Below are positions 18,006-26,538 of a stretch of 64,000 nt of DNA, one piece after another. This DNA is from Phytohabitans suffuscus. GTDB taxonomy: Bacteria; Actinomycetota; Actinomycetes; Mycobacteriales; Micromonosporaceae. The stretch covers positions 4,464,320 through 4,528,319 of the forward strand of contig NZ_AP022871.1 of the NCBI RefSeq assembly GCF_011764565.1, read 5' to 3'. The position numbers were made by a program, and so were the translations under genes. The notes under the pieces were generated by a model. It was not told the origin of the DNA, did not search any database, and saw only the letters and a list, made by a program, of their open reading frames with translations. Numbering within the stretch: the first letter of the stretch is position 1; every line of letters starts with the position of its first letter.

Positions 18006-19658
18006 ATGAGAGTCTCGAAGCGTGCGAGCGCGGTGGCTGCAATCGCGGCTGTCGCACTCGTCGCGGCAGGCTGCGGCGGCGGAGACGACGAGGAAAGCAC
18101 CGGTAACTCGGACAAGACCGCGAACGGCGCCATCACCATCGATGGCACGCAGCCGGCCAACCCGCTGCTACCGAGCGCCACGAGTGAGACCGGTGGTGGC
18201 GACATCCTCGACTTCATGTGGACCGGTCTGATCAACTACCCGCCGGGTGGCGGTGCCCCGGTCAACGCGGTTGCCGAGTCGATCGAAACCAGCGACGCCC
18301 AGACCTACACGGTCAAGATCAAGAAGGCTGTCAAGTTCCACGACGGCACCGAGGTCAAGGCGAAGAACTTCGTCGATGCCTGGAACTTCACCGCGAACTC
18401 GGACAACGGCCAGCAGCAGGCGAGCTTCTTCAGCGACATCGAGGGCTACGCCGACGTGCACACCGAGGACCCGGACGGCGAGGAGGGCCCGCAGAAGGCC
18501 CCGCCGCCGAAGTCCCCGACGATGTCCGGCCTCGCGGTCGTGGACGACTACACGTTCACGATCAAGCTGGCGGCGGCCAACTCGATCTTCCCGGTGAAGC
18601 TCGGCTACAGCGCGTACTACCCGATGCCGGACTCGTTCTTCGCCGCCACGGACAAGAACGAGTGGGGCAAGAAGCCGGTTGGTAACGGCCCGGTCAAGTT
18701 CGTCTCCTGGACGGACAACGTCGAGATCAAGCTGACCCGTTTCGACGACTACACGCTCGACGACAAGGTCAAGATCAAGGACGTCACGGTCAAGCTGTAC
18801 CAGGACGACACGGCGGCCTACGCCGACCTGCTGGCCAACAACCTCGACTTCCAGCAGCAGGTGCCGGCGTCCTCGCTGGCCGGCGAGAAGTGGAAGACCG
18901 ACCTGGGCACCCGGGCGCTGACCGTCGACATCCCGGTCATGCAGATCATCGCGTTCCCGATCTACGACAAGCGGTTCCAGAACAAGGACCTGCGTCGTGC
19001 GGTCTCGCTCTCGATCAACCGGGAGGAGATCGCGTCGAAGATCTTCTTCAACACCCGCAAGGCGGCCACGGGCTGGGTCGCGCCGGGTATCCCGGGTGCC
19101 GACCAGTACCCGTGCACGACCTGCAAGTTCGACCCCGACGGTGCCAAGGCCGCGCTGCAGGCGGCCGGCGGTTTCCAGGGCGAGATGGTGCTGTACTACA
19201 ACGCCGACGCCAGCCACAAGGAGTGGATGGAGGCCGCGGCCAACAGCGTCGCGAGCACGCTGGGCATCACGGTGCGCGCCGAGGGCATGCCGACCTTCGC
19301 GGTCTTCCGGCAGAACATCGACGCTCACAAGATGACCGGTCCGTACCGCGCCGGTTGGCAGGCGGACTACCCGGACCCGGAGAACTGGCTCGGCCCGCTG
19401 TACGTCACCGGTGCCAGCTCGAACGACGGCCTGTACAGCAACCCGCAGGTTGACGCCCTGTACCAGGAGGGCTCGCGCATGGCCGACGCGAACGCGGCGC
19501 ACGCCAAGTTCGCCGAGAGCATGAAGATCGTCGACGATGAGGTGCCGTCGATCCCGATCGTCTCGGTCACGCAGCAGGCCGGTGTCTCGAACAGGGTGAC
19601 CGGCGTCAAGACCAACTGGGTCGGCTCGATCGACCTCTCCACGGTCGAACTCGTCTGA
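18006..19658 (+). CDS. Peptide/solute-binding lipoprotein of an ABC importer (SBP family 5)
   Basis: Signal peptide with lipobox (SAVAAIAAVALVAAGC). The 550-residue length and motifs fit family 5 binding proteins (DppA/OppA): TVKIKKAVKFHDGTEVKAKN, NFVDAWNF, AVSLSINREEIASKIFF, YNADASHKEWMEAAANS. It binds peptides, or possibly nickel or sugars, outside the membrane and delivers them to the permease pair encoded next. Coding use here is lower in GC at third positions than in neighbours (many GGT, GTC, AAG codons), typical for a highly expressed lipoprotein. A paralogue lies at 40552-42192. Confidence 0.93.
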   Translation: MRVSKRASAVAAIAAVALVAAGCGGGDDEESTGNSDKTANGAITIDGTQPANPLLPSATSETGGGDILDFMWTGLINYPPGGGAPVNAVAESIETSDAQTYTVKIKKAVKFHDGTEVKAKNFVDAWNFTANSDNGQQQASFFSDIEGYADVHTEDPDGEEGPQKAPPPKSPTMSGLAVVDDYTFTIKLAAANSIFPVKLGYSAYYPMPDSFFAATDKNEWGKKPVGNGPVKFVSWTDNVEIKLTRFDDYTLDDKVKIKDVTVKLYQDDTAAYADLLANNLDFQQQVPASSLAGEKWKTDLGTRALTVDIPVMQIIAFPIYDKRFQNKDLRRAVSLSINREEIASKIFFNTRKAATGWVAPGIPGADQYPCTTCKFDPDGAKAALQAAGGFQGEMVLYYNADASHKEWMEAAANSVASTLGITVRAEGMPTFAVFRQNIDAHKMTGPYRAGWQADYPDPENWLGPLYVTGASSNDGLYSNPQVDALYQEGSRMADANAAHAKFAESMKIVDDEVPSIPIVSVTQQAGVSNRVTGVKTNWVGSIDLSTVELV

Positions 19659-19679
19659 TCCACCAGTATCAACACCTCA

Positions 19680-19713
19680 GGGTCCGGCCTACCATCAGCG
19701 GTAGGCCGGACCC
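19680..19713 (+). terminator. Intercistronic hairpin between binding protein and permease
   Basis: GGGTCCGGCCTACC pairs perfectly with GGTAGGCCGGACCC across the loop ATCAGC (14-bp stem). No T-run follows, so it may be a partial terminator or a 3'-end stabiliser that keeps binding-protein mRNA in excess over the permease genes, a common design in ABC operons. Confidence 0.7.
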
Positions 19714-19807
19714 CCTGGGGTTTCACACCCGGTGACGTGCGGCCACCCCTCGTGCGTCGCCCCCACCCTGTCCCGGCGTCAATCAGGACGCCCCATCTGG
19801 AGGACCC

Positions 19808-20734
19808 ATGGGCCGTTATGTCTTGAGACGGCTGCTCCAGCTCATCCCCGTTTTCTTCGGGACGACGCTGCTGATCTACGCGCTGGTTTGGGCCGTCCCG
19901 GGCGACCCGTTCGCCGGAAAGTGCGGCGACCGTGCCTGCCCGGACTCGTACGTCCAGTTCATGACCGAGAAGTACCACCTGGACGACCCATGGCCGCTCC
20001 AGTACGTCTTCTACATGGGGCACCTGCTGACCGGTGACTTCGGCCAGACGTTCGGCGGGCGCGACATCAGCGAGATCATCGCTCAGGCCTACCCCAACAC
20101 GCTGAAGCTGGCCCTCGTCGGCCTCATCATCGAGGCGATCATCGGCCTCACCGCCGGTGTGCTCACCGGCCTGCGGCGCAACGGCTTCCTGGACAACCTC
20201 GTCCTTGTCTCCACGCTCTTCCTGCTGGCGATCCCGACGTTCGTCAGCGGCTTCCTGCTTCAGTTCATCCTGGGCGTGCAGTTCAAGATCATCGATCCGA
20301 CGGTTTCCAGCGAGGCGCGCTTCAGCGAGCTGATAGTGCCCGGGTTCGTGCTCGCCAGCGTCTCCATGGCGTACGTGGCCCGGCTGACCCGCACCAGCAT
20401 CGCGGAGAACTCGCGCTCCGACTACGTGCGCACAGCGGTAGCCAAGGGGCTGCCGCAGCGCCGGGTGGTCGGCGTGCACCTGCTCCGCAACTCGCTGATC
20501 CCGGTGGTCACGTTCCTCGGCACCGACCTCGGCTCCCTGATGGGCGGGGCTATCGTTACGGAAGGGATCTTCAGTATCAACGGGATCGGCCGGGAGGTTT
20601 TCCGGGCCATCACCACCAAGGAGAGCGCGACCGTCGTCGGCATCGTGGTCGTCCTGGTGATGGTCTACCTGCTGATGAACCTCCTGGTCGACCTGCTCTA
20701 CGCCGCACTCGACCCGAGGATCCGCTATGAGTGA
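19808..20734 (+). CDS. Oligopeptide ABC transporter permease (DppB/OppB type)
   Basis: Starts ATG 19808 after GGAGG. N-terminal helix RYVLRRLLQLIPVFFGTTLL and the family start pattern are typical of the first permease. Six membrane helices are visible, with the cytoplasmic EAA-like loop YVRTAVAKGLPQRRVVGVHL. The insert FAGKCGDRACPDSYVQFMTEK near residue 35 is the usual periplasmic loop of this subfamily. It forms the channel with the next gene product. Its 3' end overlaps that gene by 8 bp. Confidence 0.94.
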   Translation: MGRYVLRRLLQLIPVFFGTTLLIYALVWAVPGDPFAGKCGDRACPDSYVQFMTEKYHLDDPWPLQYVFYMGHLLTGDFGQTFGGRDISEIIAQAYPNTLKLALVGLIIEAIIGLTAGVLTGLRRNGFLDNLVLVSTLFLLAIPTFVSGFLLQFILGVQFKIIDPTVSSEARFSELIVPGFVLASVSMAYVARLTRTSIAENSRSDYVRTAVAKGLPQRRVVGVHLLRNSLIPVVTFLGTDLGSLMGGAIVTEGIFSINGIGREVFRAITTKESATVVGIVVVLVMVYLLMNLLVDLLYAALDPRIRYE

Positions 20735-21707
20735 CCCCACATCCGGCTCCCTGGTCACCTCGCCCCCGGAGCAGCCCGGTCCCGTCGCCGGGACGTCTCC
20801 CGCCGGCGCGCTCACGGGCAAGCAGGACAAGCCCCGCGGTCTGTTCGGCGACGCCTGGTACGACCTGCGCCGCAAGCCGCTGTTCTGGATCTCGGCGGCG
20901 TTCATCACGCTGTTCATCCTGATGGCGGCGTTCCCGTTCCTCTTCACGACCGCCAGCCCCACCCTGCCTGTGGGTTCCGGCCTCAGTCGCAGCCTTGAGG
21001 GCCCGAGCGGCGACGCCTGGTTCGGGACCGACATCCAGGGCCGTGACATCTTCGCGCGGACGATCTACGGCGCTCGCGCCTCGATCATCGTGGCGGTGAG
21101 CGCCACCCTCGGCACCGTGCTGCTCGGCGCGGCGGTCGGCGTGCTCGCCGGCTTCCGGGGCGGCTGGGTCGACGCGCTGCTGTCCCGGCTCGCCGACGTG
21201 TTCTTCGGGATCCCGTTCGTGCTGGGCGCGATCGTCATCCTCTTCACGTTCAACCCGCGCGGCGCCGGCTCCAACGAGTGGAAGATCATGGGTCTGGTCA
21301 TCCTGGCCCTGTGCCTGCTCGTCTGGCCGGTGGCCATGCGGATCATGAGATCCAGCGTCCTGGCGGCCAAGCAGTCTGACTACGTTGTCGCGGCCCGCGC
21401 GCTGGGTGCCAGCAACACCCGGATCATCTTCAAGCACCTGATCCCGAACTGCCTCGCCCCCGTGCTGGTCTACGCCACGATCCTCATCGGTGCGTACATC
21501 GGGGCGGAGGCCACGCTCTCGTTCCTGGGCGTCGGTCTCCAGTCACCGGTCGTCTCGTGGGGCGTCATGATCAGCGATTCGCAGAACTACCTCCGGGTCG
21601 CCTGGTACTGGCTGCTGTTCCCGTCGGCCTTCCTCATCACCGCCGTGCTGAGCTTCGTGATGCTCGGCGAGGCGGTCCGCGAGGCCCTCGACCCGAAGCT
21701 GCGGTAG
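20727..21707 (+). CDS. Oligopeptide ABC transporter permease (DppC/OppC type)
   Basis: Start ATG 20727 lies inside the previous gene. A 326-residue protein with a Pro/Gly-rich cytoplasmic N-terminus, the DppC N-terminal helix (RRKPLFWISAAFITLFILMA), the marker WFGTDIQGRDIFARTIYGAR, and the EAA loop YVVAARALGASNTRIIFKHL. Six helices in all. The C-terminus FVMLGEAVREALDPKLR is that of the family. Confidence 0.94.
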   Translation: MSDPTSGSLVTSPPEQPGPVAGTSPAGALTGKQDKPRGLFGDAWYDLRRKPLFWISAAFITLFILMAAFPFLFTTASPTLPVGSGLSRSLEGPSGDAWFGTDIQGRDIFARTIYGARASIIVAVSATLGTVLLGAAVGVLAGFRGGWVDALLSRLADVFFGIPFVLGAIVILFTFNPRGAGSNEWKIMGLVILALCLLVWPVAMRIMRSSVLAAKQSDYVVAARALGASNTRIIFKHLIPNCLAPVLVYATILIGAYIGAEATLSFLGVGLQSPVVSWGVMISDSQNYLRVAWYWLLFPSAFLITAVLSFVMLGEAVREALDPKLR

Positions 21708-21716
21708 GAGACATCG

Positions 21717-22746
21717 TTGTCCAACGTCTACGTAGCCGACAAGCCCTCGGCGGCGCGTGAAGGACGGCCGAGCGGCCGCCTCCTCGAGGTCGAAGACCTC
21801 CGCGTGGAGTTCCGCACCCGCGACGGCGTCGCCAAGGTCATCAACGGCGTCACCTACCACGTCGACGCCGGCGAGACGCTCGCCGTGCTCGGCGAGTCCG
21901 GGTCCGGCAAGAGCGTGACCGCGCAGACCATCATGGGTATCCTCGACACCCCGCCCGGCTTCGTCACCGGCGGCGAGATCCGCTTCCACGGCAAGGACAT
22001 GCTCACGATGTCCGCCGAGGAGCGGCGCCGGATCCGGGGCGAGGGCATCGCGATGGTGTTCCAGGACGCGCTTTCGGCGCTCAACCCCGTCTTCACGGTC
22101 GGGTTCCAGATCGCCGAGCAGTTCCGGGTCCGCCGGGGAATGAGCCGCCGCGACGCCAAGAAACGCGCCGCTGAAATGCTCGACCAGGTCAAGATCCCGA
22201 ACGCCAAGCAGCGGGTCAACGAGTACCCGCACCAGTTCTCCGGCGGGATGCGGCAGCGCGTGATGATCGCGATGTCGCTGGCCCTCGACCCCGAGGTGCT
22301 GATCGCGGACGAGCCCACCACCGCGCTCGACGTGACCGTGCAGGCCCAGATCATGGACCTGCTCGGCGAGCTGCAGCGCGAGCGGCAGATGGGCCTGATC
22401 CTCATCACGCACGACCTGGGTGTCGTGGCCGACGTGGCGGACCGGATCGCGGTGATGTACGCCGGCCGCATCGTCGAAGAGGCCGGCGTCTACGAGCTGT
22501 ACGCGAAGCCGGCCCACCCGTACACGATCGGGTTGCTGGAGTCGATCCCGCGTATCGACGAAAAGGGGCAGCAGCTGCGGACCATCCGCGGGCTCCCGCC
22601 GAGCCTGCTCCGGATCCCGACCGGCTGCCCGTTCCACCCGCGCTGCCCCATGGCGCAGCCGGTGTGCGCCGAAAAGGTGCCGCCGCTGCTCCAGCTCGGG
22701 TCGACCCGGGCCAGCGCCTGCCACTTCGCCGAGGAGCTTGTGAAAC

Positions 22747-22754
<8 letters not shown>
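21717..22754 (+). CDS. Oligopeptide ABC transporter ATP-binding protein (DppD/OppD type)
   Basis: Starts TTG 21717 after GGAG. Walker A GESGSGKSV, signature SGGMRQR, Walker B VLIADEPTTALD and the switch His in ITHDLGVVADVADR. The C-terminal oligopeptide domain keeps CPFHPRCPMAQPVCAEKVPP, the cysteine cluster region typical of the subfamily. It powers the importer together with the next protein. Its 3' end overlaps the next start by 8 bp. Confidence 0.95.
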
Positions 22755-23793
<1,039 letters not shown>

Positions 23794-23800
23794 CTTCCAG

Positions 23801-23853
23801 GGCCTGTATCAAAGAGTCTGCCGGCGCGGCTCGGCAAGGAGTTGATACAGGCC
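23801..23853. repeat. MITE-like element, mini form (copy M4)
   Basis: A 53-bp element with ends GGCCTGTATCAAA and TTGATACAGGCC, flanks CCAG and CTAC. Nearly identical to the mini copy at 10486-10539. It sits between the convergent dppF-like and chorismate mutase genes. Confidence 0.8.
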
Positions 23854-23867
23854 CTACGCCGCGCCGG

Positions 23868-24182
23868 TCAGAGGGGGCCGCGTCCGGCGCGGAGGATCAG
23901 GAGGGCGAGCTGGGTGCCGTCGGCGCCCAGTGCCTGGCGGAAGCGGTCGACGATCTCGCGCTCGCGGGAGAGGACGAGCCTCGTGCCGCCGGACGCGAGG
24001 CGGGTGGCGCCCACGCGCTGGGAGAGGCTGGCGCGCTCCTGCCAGAGGGCGATCAGCGCGCTGTCGATCTCGTCGATGCGCTCGCGCATGGCGAGGATGC
24101 TCTCCGCCGCGTCTGGGGCGTTTGTGCCCGTATCGTCGCTGCTCGCCGGGGTGCCGGGCTGTTCTGCCACGTCGGTGGCCAT
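23868..24182 (-). CDS. Chorismate mutase (AroQ class)
   Basis: Short all-helical domain: MRERIDEIDSALIALWQERA, then VLSREREIVDRFRQALG, with the conserved Arg, Lys-equivalent and Glu positions of AroQ mutases spaced as usual. It converts chorismate to prephenate for Phe/Tyr synthesis. I chose ATG 24182 (MATDVAEQPGTPASS); the frame is open to 24227 but the upstream part is probably leader. The first 35 residues are low-complexity. In actinomycetes such free-standing mutases are often enhanced by binding the DAHP synthase; no such gene is in the window. Confidence 0.85.
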   Translation of the reverse strand: MATDVAEQPGTPASSDDTGTNAPDAAESILAMRERIDEIDSALIALWQERASLSQRVGATRLASGGTRLVLSREREIVDRFRQALGADGTQLALLILRAGRGPL

Positions 24183-24227
24183 CGGGTACTCCCTGGGTCT
24201 TTTCCGGTCACCTGGAGTCCAGAGCAC

Positions 24228-24258
24228 AAAGCCCCGGGCTCCAGGAGCCCGGGGCTTT
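24228..24258. terminator. Bidirectional terminator-like hairpin
   Basis: AAAGCCCCGGGCTC pairs perfectly with GAGCCCGGGGCTTT across a 3-base loop, a 14-bp stem with A/T at the foot. It lies 46 bp upstream of the chorismate mutase start, downstream of the 5'-nucleotidase gene on the same strand. Probably insulates the two transcripts, or forms an attenuator-like structure in the mutase leader. Confidence 0.65.
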
Positions 24259-24378
24259 GGTAGGTCTTGTGATCAGGCGCGACCCACGGCTGCCGGACTC
24301 CCGGAGCCGTAGCTAAAGTAGCGCCCTACCTGCTGGATCACGGCCGCAAGTATGCCAGCGCCTCCGGCCCCCGTGCAA

Positions 24379-24419
24379 GGAGGGACCCTCAGAAGTCGGA
24401 GCGAAAAGGGGGTCCCTCC
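24379..24419 (-). terminator. Hairpin downstream of the 5'-nucleotidase gene
   Basis: GGAGGGACCC pairs with GGGTCCCTCC across a 21-base loop. It begins 9 bp after the stop of the minus-strand gene. No T-run, which is usual for actinobacterial terminators. Confidence 0.55.
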
Positions 24420-24427
24420 AGCCGGAT

Positions 24428-26302
24428 TCAGGCGATCCTGGTGATGCGGTTCTGCGGGCCGGGCCCCACCGGGGTGCCGCTGCCGAGGTACGCGACGAGC
24501 GCGTCGACATCGAACCCGGGCGCGGTGGCCCGGTCCGTGCCGCCGGTGAGGCGGGTGAACCCGTCGCCACCGTTGGCCAGGAAGTCGTTCGTCGTGACGC
24601 GGTACGAGGCGGCCGGGTCGATCGGCGTGCCGTTGAGCGCCAGGCTGCTCACCTTGGAGCCGGCCGCGGCGGTCGAGTCGTACGAGTACGTGAAGCCGGC
24701 CGAGACCTGCAGGATGCGCTGGACCGTCTGCCCGCCGAACCCGACGAACTGCTGCTCCAGTACCTCCTTGAGCTGGGCACCCGTCAGCGTCTGGGTGACC
24801 ACCAGGTTGTTGAACGGCTGCACGGTGAAGCACTCGCCGTACGTGACGTCGCCGGGCGCCTCGCCACCGGGCGAGTTGGCGAACGTCAGCGGGGCCCGGA
24901 TACCGCCCGGGTTCATCAGGGCGATCTGGGCACCGGCCGCCGTCGTGTACGTGAGCTGGGCGTCGGCGATCACGTCACCGAGCGAGCTCTCGCCGGCGGC
25001 GTTGTTGGTGTTGGTGATGTCCGCCGTGATCCTGCCCACCACGCGGTTGGCGATCGGCGCGACCGCCGTGCGGTACTTGTCGGCGATCTTCTTGGCGCTC
25101 TTGTCGACCAGGGCGGGGTTGCGCACCGGCACGCCGGCCGGGTCGGTCTGCCAGCTCCCGTCCGGGTTGCGGACGCCGTTCTCCACGATGACGTTGCGGG
25201 CGGCGATCTCGGCGAACTTGCCGCTGCGCTTGTCGAGCGTGAAGTCGATGTCGGTGACCAGCACGCCGTTGCTGCCGGCGCTCGTCACGACCGTCGGGGT
25301 GCCCGACGAGTTGGGCAGCTGGCACGAGTAGAAGCGGTGGGTGTGGCCGGAGACCACGATGCCGAACTCGGGGCGGAGCCCAGCCACGATGTTGGTGATC
25401 GGGCCGGCGAAGTTGGCGCACCCGTCGACCGGCTGCGGGTTGGGCGGGGCGGACTGCGCGCCACCCTCGTGGATCAGCAGCACCATCGACTTCACGCCGA
25501 CGAAGCGGAGCAGCGTGGCCCACTTGTTGGCGGTCTCGATCTCGTCGCGGAACTCGACGGACGTGATACCCGCCGGGTTGACGATCGAGGGGGTGCCCTT
25601 GAGCGTCATGCCGACGAAGCCGACCGGCACGCCGCCGACGATGCGGATGTCGACCGGGAGCAGCAGCGGGAGGCCGGAGTTCTTCTTCACCACGTTCGCG
25701 GCGAGGTAGTTGAACTTCGCACCCTTGAAGCCGTCGCCGTCCTGGCAGCCGTCGACCGGGTGGCAGCCGCCGCGCTGGAGGCGCTGCAGCTCGGTCGTGC
25801 CCTCGTCGAACTCGTGGTTGCCCACCGAGCTGATCTGCAGGCCGGCGTTGTTGAGCAGTTCGATCGAGGGCTCGTCGTGGAACGCCGCGCTGACCAGCGG
25901 GGTCGCGCCCACCAGGTCACCGGCGCCCACGGTGATCGACTCACGCCGCTCGGACTTGGCCTCGGCGCGCAGCTTCTTGACCCAGCTGGTCAGGTATTCC
26001 ACGCCGCCGGCCGGGGTGCCGTTGACCAGGCCACCGCTGCCGGTAGGCGGGTCGATCGCCCCGTGGAAGTCGTTGAAGCCGAGCAGGTTGCCCTTGACGG
26101 TACGGCTGTCGCCCTTGCCGCCGTGGCCAGCCAGCTCGTACGAGACGGAGACCGGCGACATGGGGTTCCAAGCGTCGGTGGCCTGTCCGGACTCGGTGGA
26201 GTCGGGAGAACTGAACGGCACGGTTGCGACAACGGCCAGCGCGAGGGCGGGCACCGCGAGGTTACGCAGCACCGACCACCCGCGCGAGCGCGATGGGGTC
26301 AT
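24428..26302 (-). CDS. Secreted bifunctional metallophosphatase/5'-nucleotidase (UshA-like)
   Basis: I chose ATG 26302 (MTPSRSRGWSVLRNLAVPAL) because GGGAGAG stands just before it; a Sec-type signal peptide follows. The metallophosphoesterase domain shows its ligands in order: NDFHGAIDP, GAGDLVGATPLVS, VGNHEFDEG, LLIHEGGAQ, VVSGHTHRF. The C-terminal nucleotidase domain follows (SLGDVIADAQL, ALMNPGGIRAPL, NDFLANGGDGF). About 624 residues, normal. It should dephosphorylate external nucleotides to salvage phosphate and nucleosides. A run of direct and inverted GCATATGC/GCATGTGC motifs lies just before the start. Confidence 0.93.
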   Translation of the reverse strand: MTPSRSRGWSVLRNLAVPALALAVVATVPFSSPDSTESGQATDAWNPMSPVSVSYELAGHGGKGDSRTVKGNLLGFNDFHGAIDPPTGSGGLVNGTPAGGVEYLTSWVKKLRAEAKSERRESITVGAGDLVGATPLVSAAFHDEPSIELLNNAGLQISSVGNHEFDEGTTELQRLQRGGCHPVDGCQDGDGFKGAKFNYLAANVVKKNSGLPLLLPVDIRIVGGVPVGFVGMTLKGTPSIVNPAGITSVEFRDEIETANKWATLLRFVGVKSMVLLIHEGGAQSAPPNPQPVDGCANFAGPITNIVAGLRPEFGIVVSGHTHRFYSCQLPNSSGTPTVVTSAGSNGVLVTDIDFTLDKRSGKFAEIAARNVIVENGVRNPDGSWQTDPAGVPVRNPALVDKSAKKIADKYRTAVAPIANRVVGRITADITNTNNAAGESSLGDVIADAQLTYTTAAGAQIALMNPGGIRAPLTFANSPGGEAPGDVTYGECFTVQPFNNLVVTQTLTGAQLKEVLEQQFVGFGGQTVQRILQVSAGFTYSYDSTAAAGSKVSSLALNGTPIDPAASYRVTTNDFLANGGDGFTRLTGGTDRATAPGFDVDALVAYLGSGTPVGPGPQNRITRIA

Positions 26303-26312
26303 GGTGTCTCTC

Positions 26313-26341
26313 CCTAATGTGCATATGCGCATGTGCGAGCA
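26313..26341. promoter_or_regulatory. Possible operator upstream of the 5'-nucleotidase gene
   Basis: The sequence GTGCATATGCGCATGTGC around 26318-26335 contains overlapping imperfect palindromes and two 8-bp half-repeats. It lies 10-40 bp upstream of the minus-strand ATG 26302. It does not match the Pho box I know from streptomycetes. Function unproven. Confidence 0.35.
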
Positions 26342-26523
26342 CAACAGAGGTCATGTTTCTCGACAAGGCATGATCGCACCAGATCTGCACGGTGACGGTT
26401 TAGTAGCCATCCGGCGCGCTGTGCGGCCGCGATCTTCCTGGTCGGCGGCGTGGTGCCGTACCGCCGGAGACTTGTCGCGCCGCGTCGCGTCCCGCCGGCG
26501 CCGGAAACGTCGGGCCTCCGGCA

Positions 26524-26529
26524 TAGACT
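26524..26529 (+). promoter_or_regulatory. -10 element of pcrA (near-leaderless transcript)
   Basis: TAGACT lies 9 bp before the pcrA ATG at 26539, so transcription would begin within a few bases of the start codon. No ribosome-binding site is visible, which fits a leaderless mRNA of the kind common in actinobacteria. Confidence 0.5.
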
Positions 26530-26538
26530 CAGTGCGCG

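Noticed and set aside
24258..24378. tRNA-like segment near 24270-24350
   Set aside because: No acceptor stem, anticodon loop or GTTCRA T-loop can be aligned in either direction.
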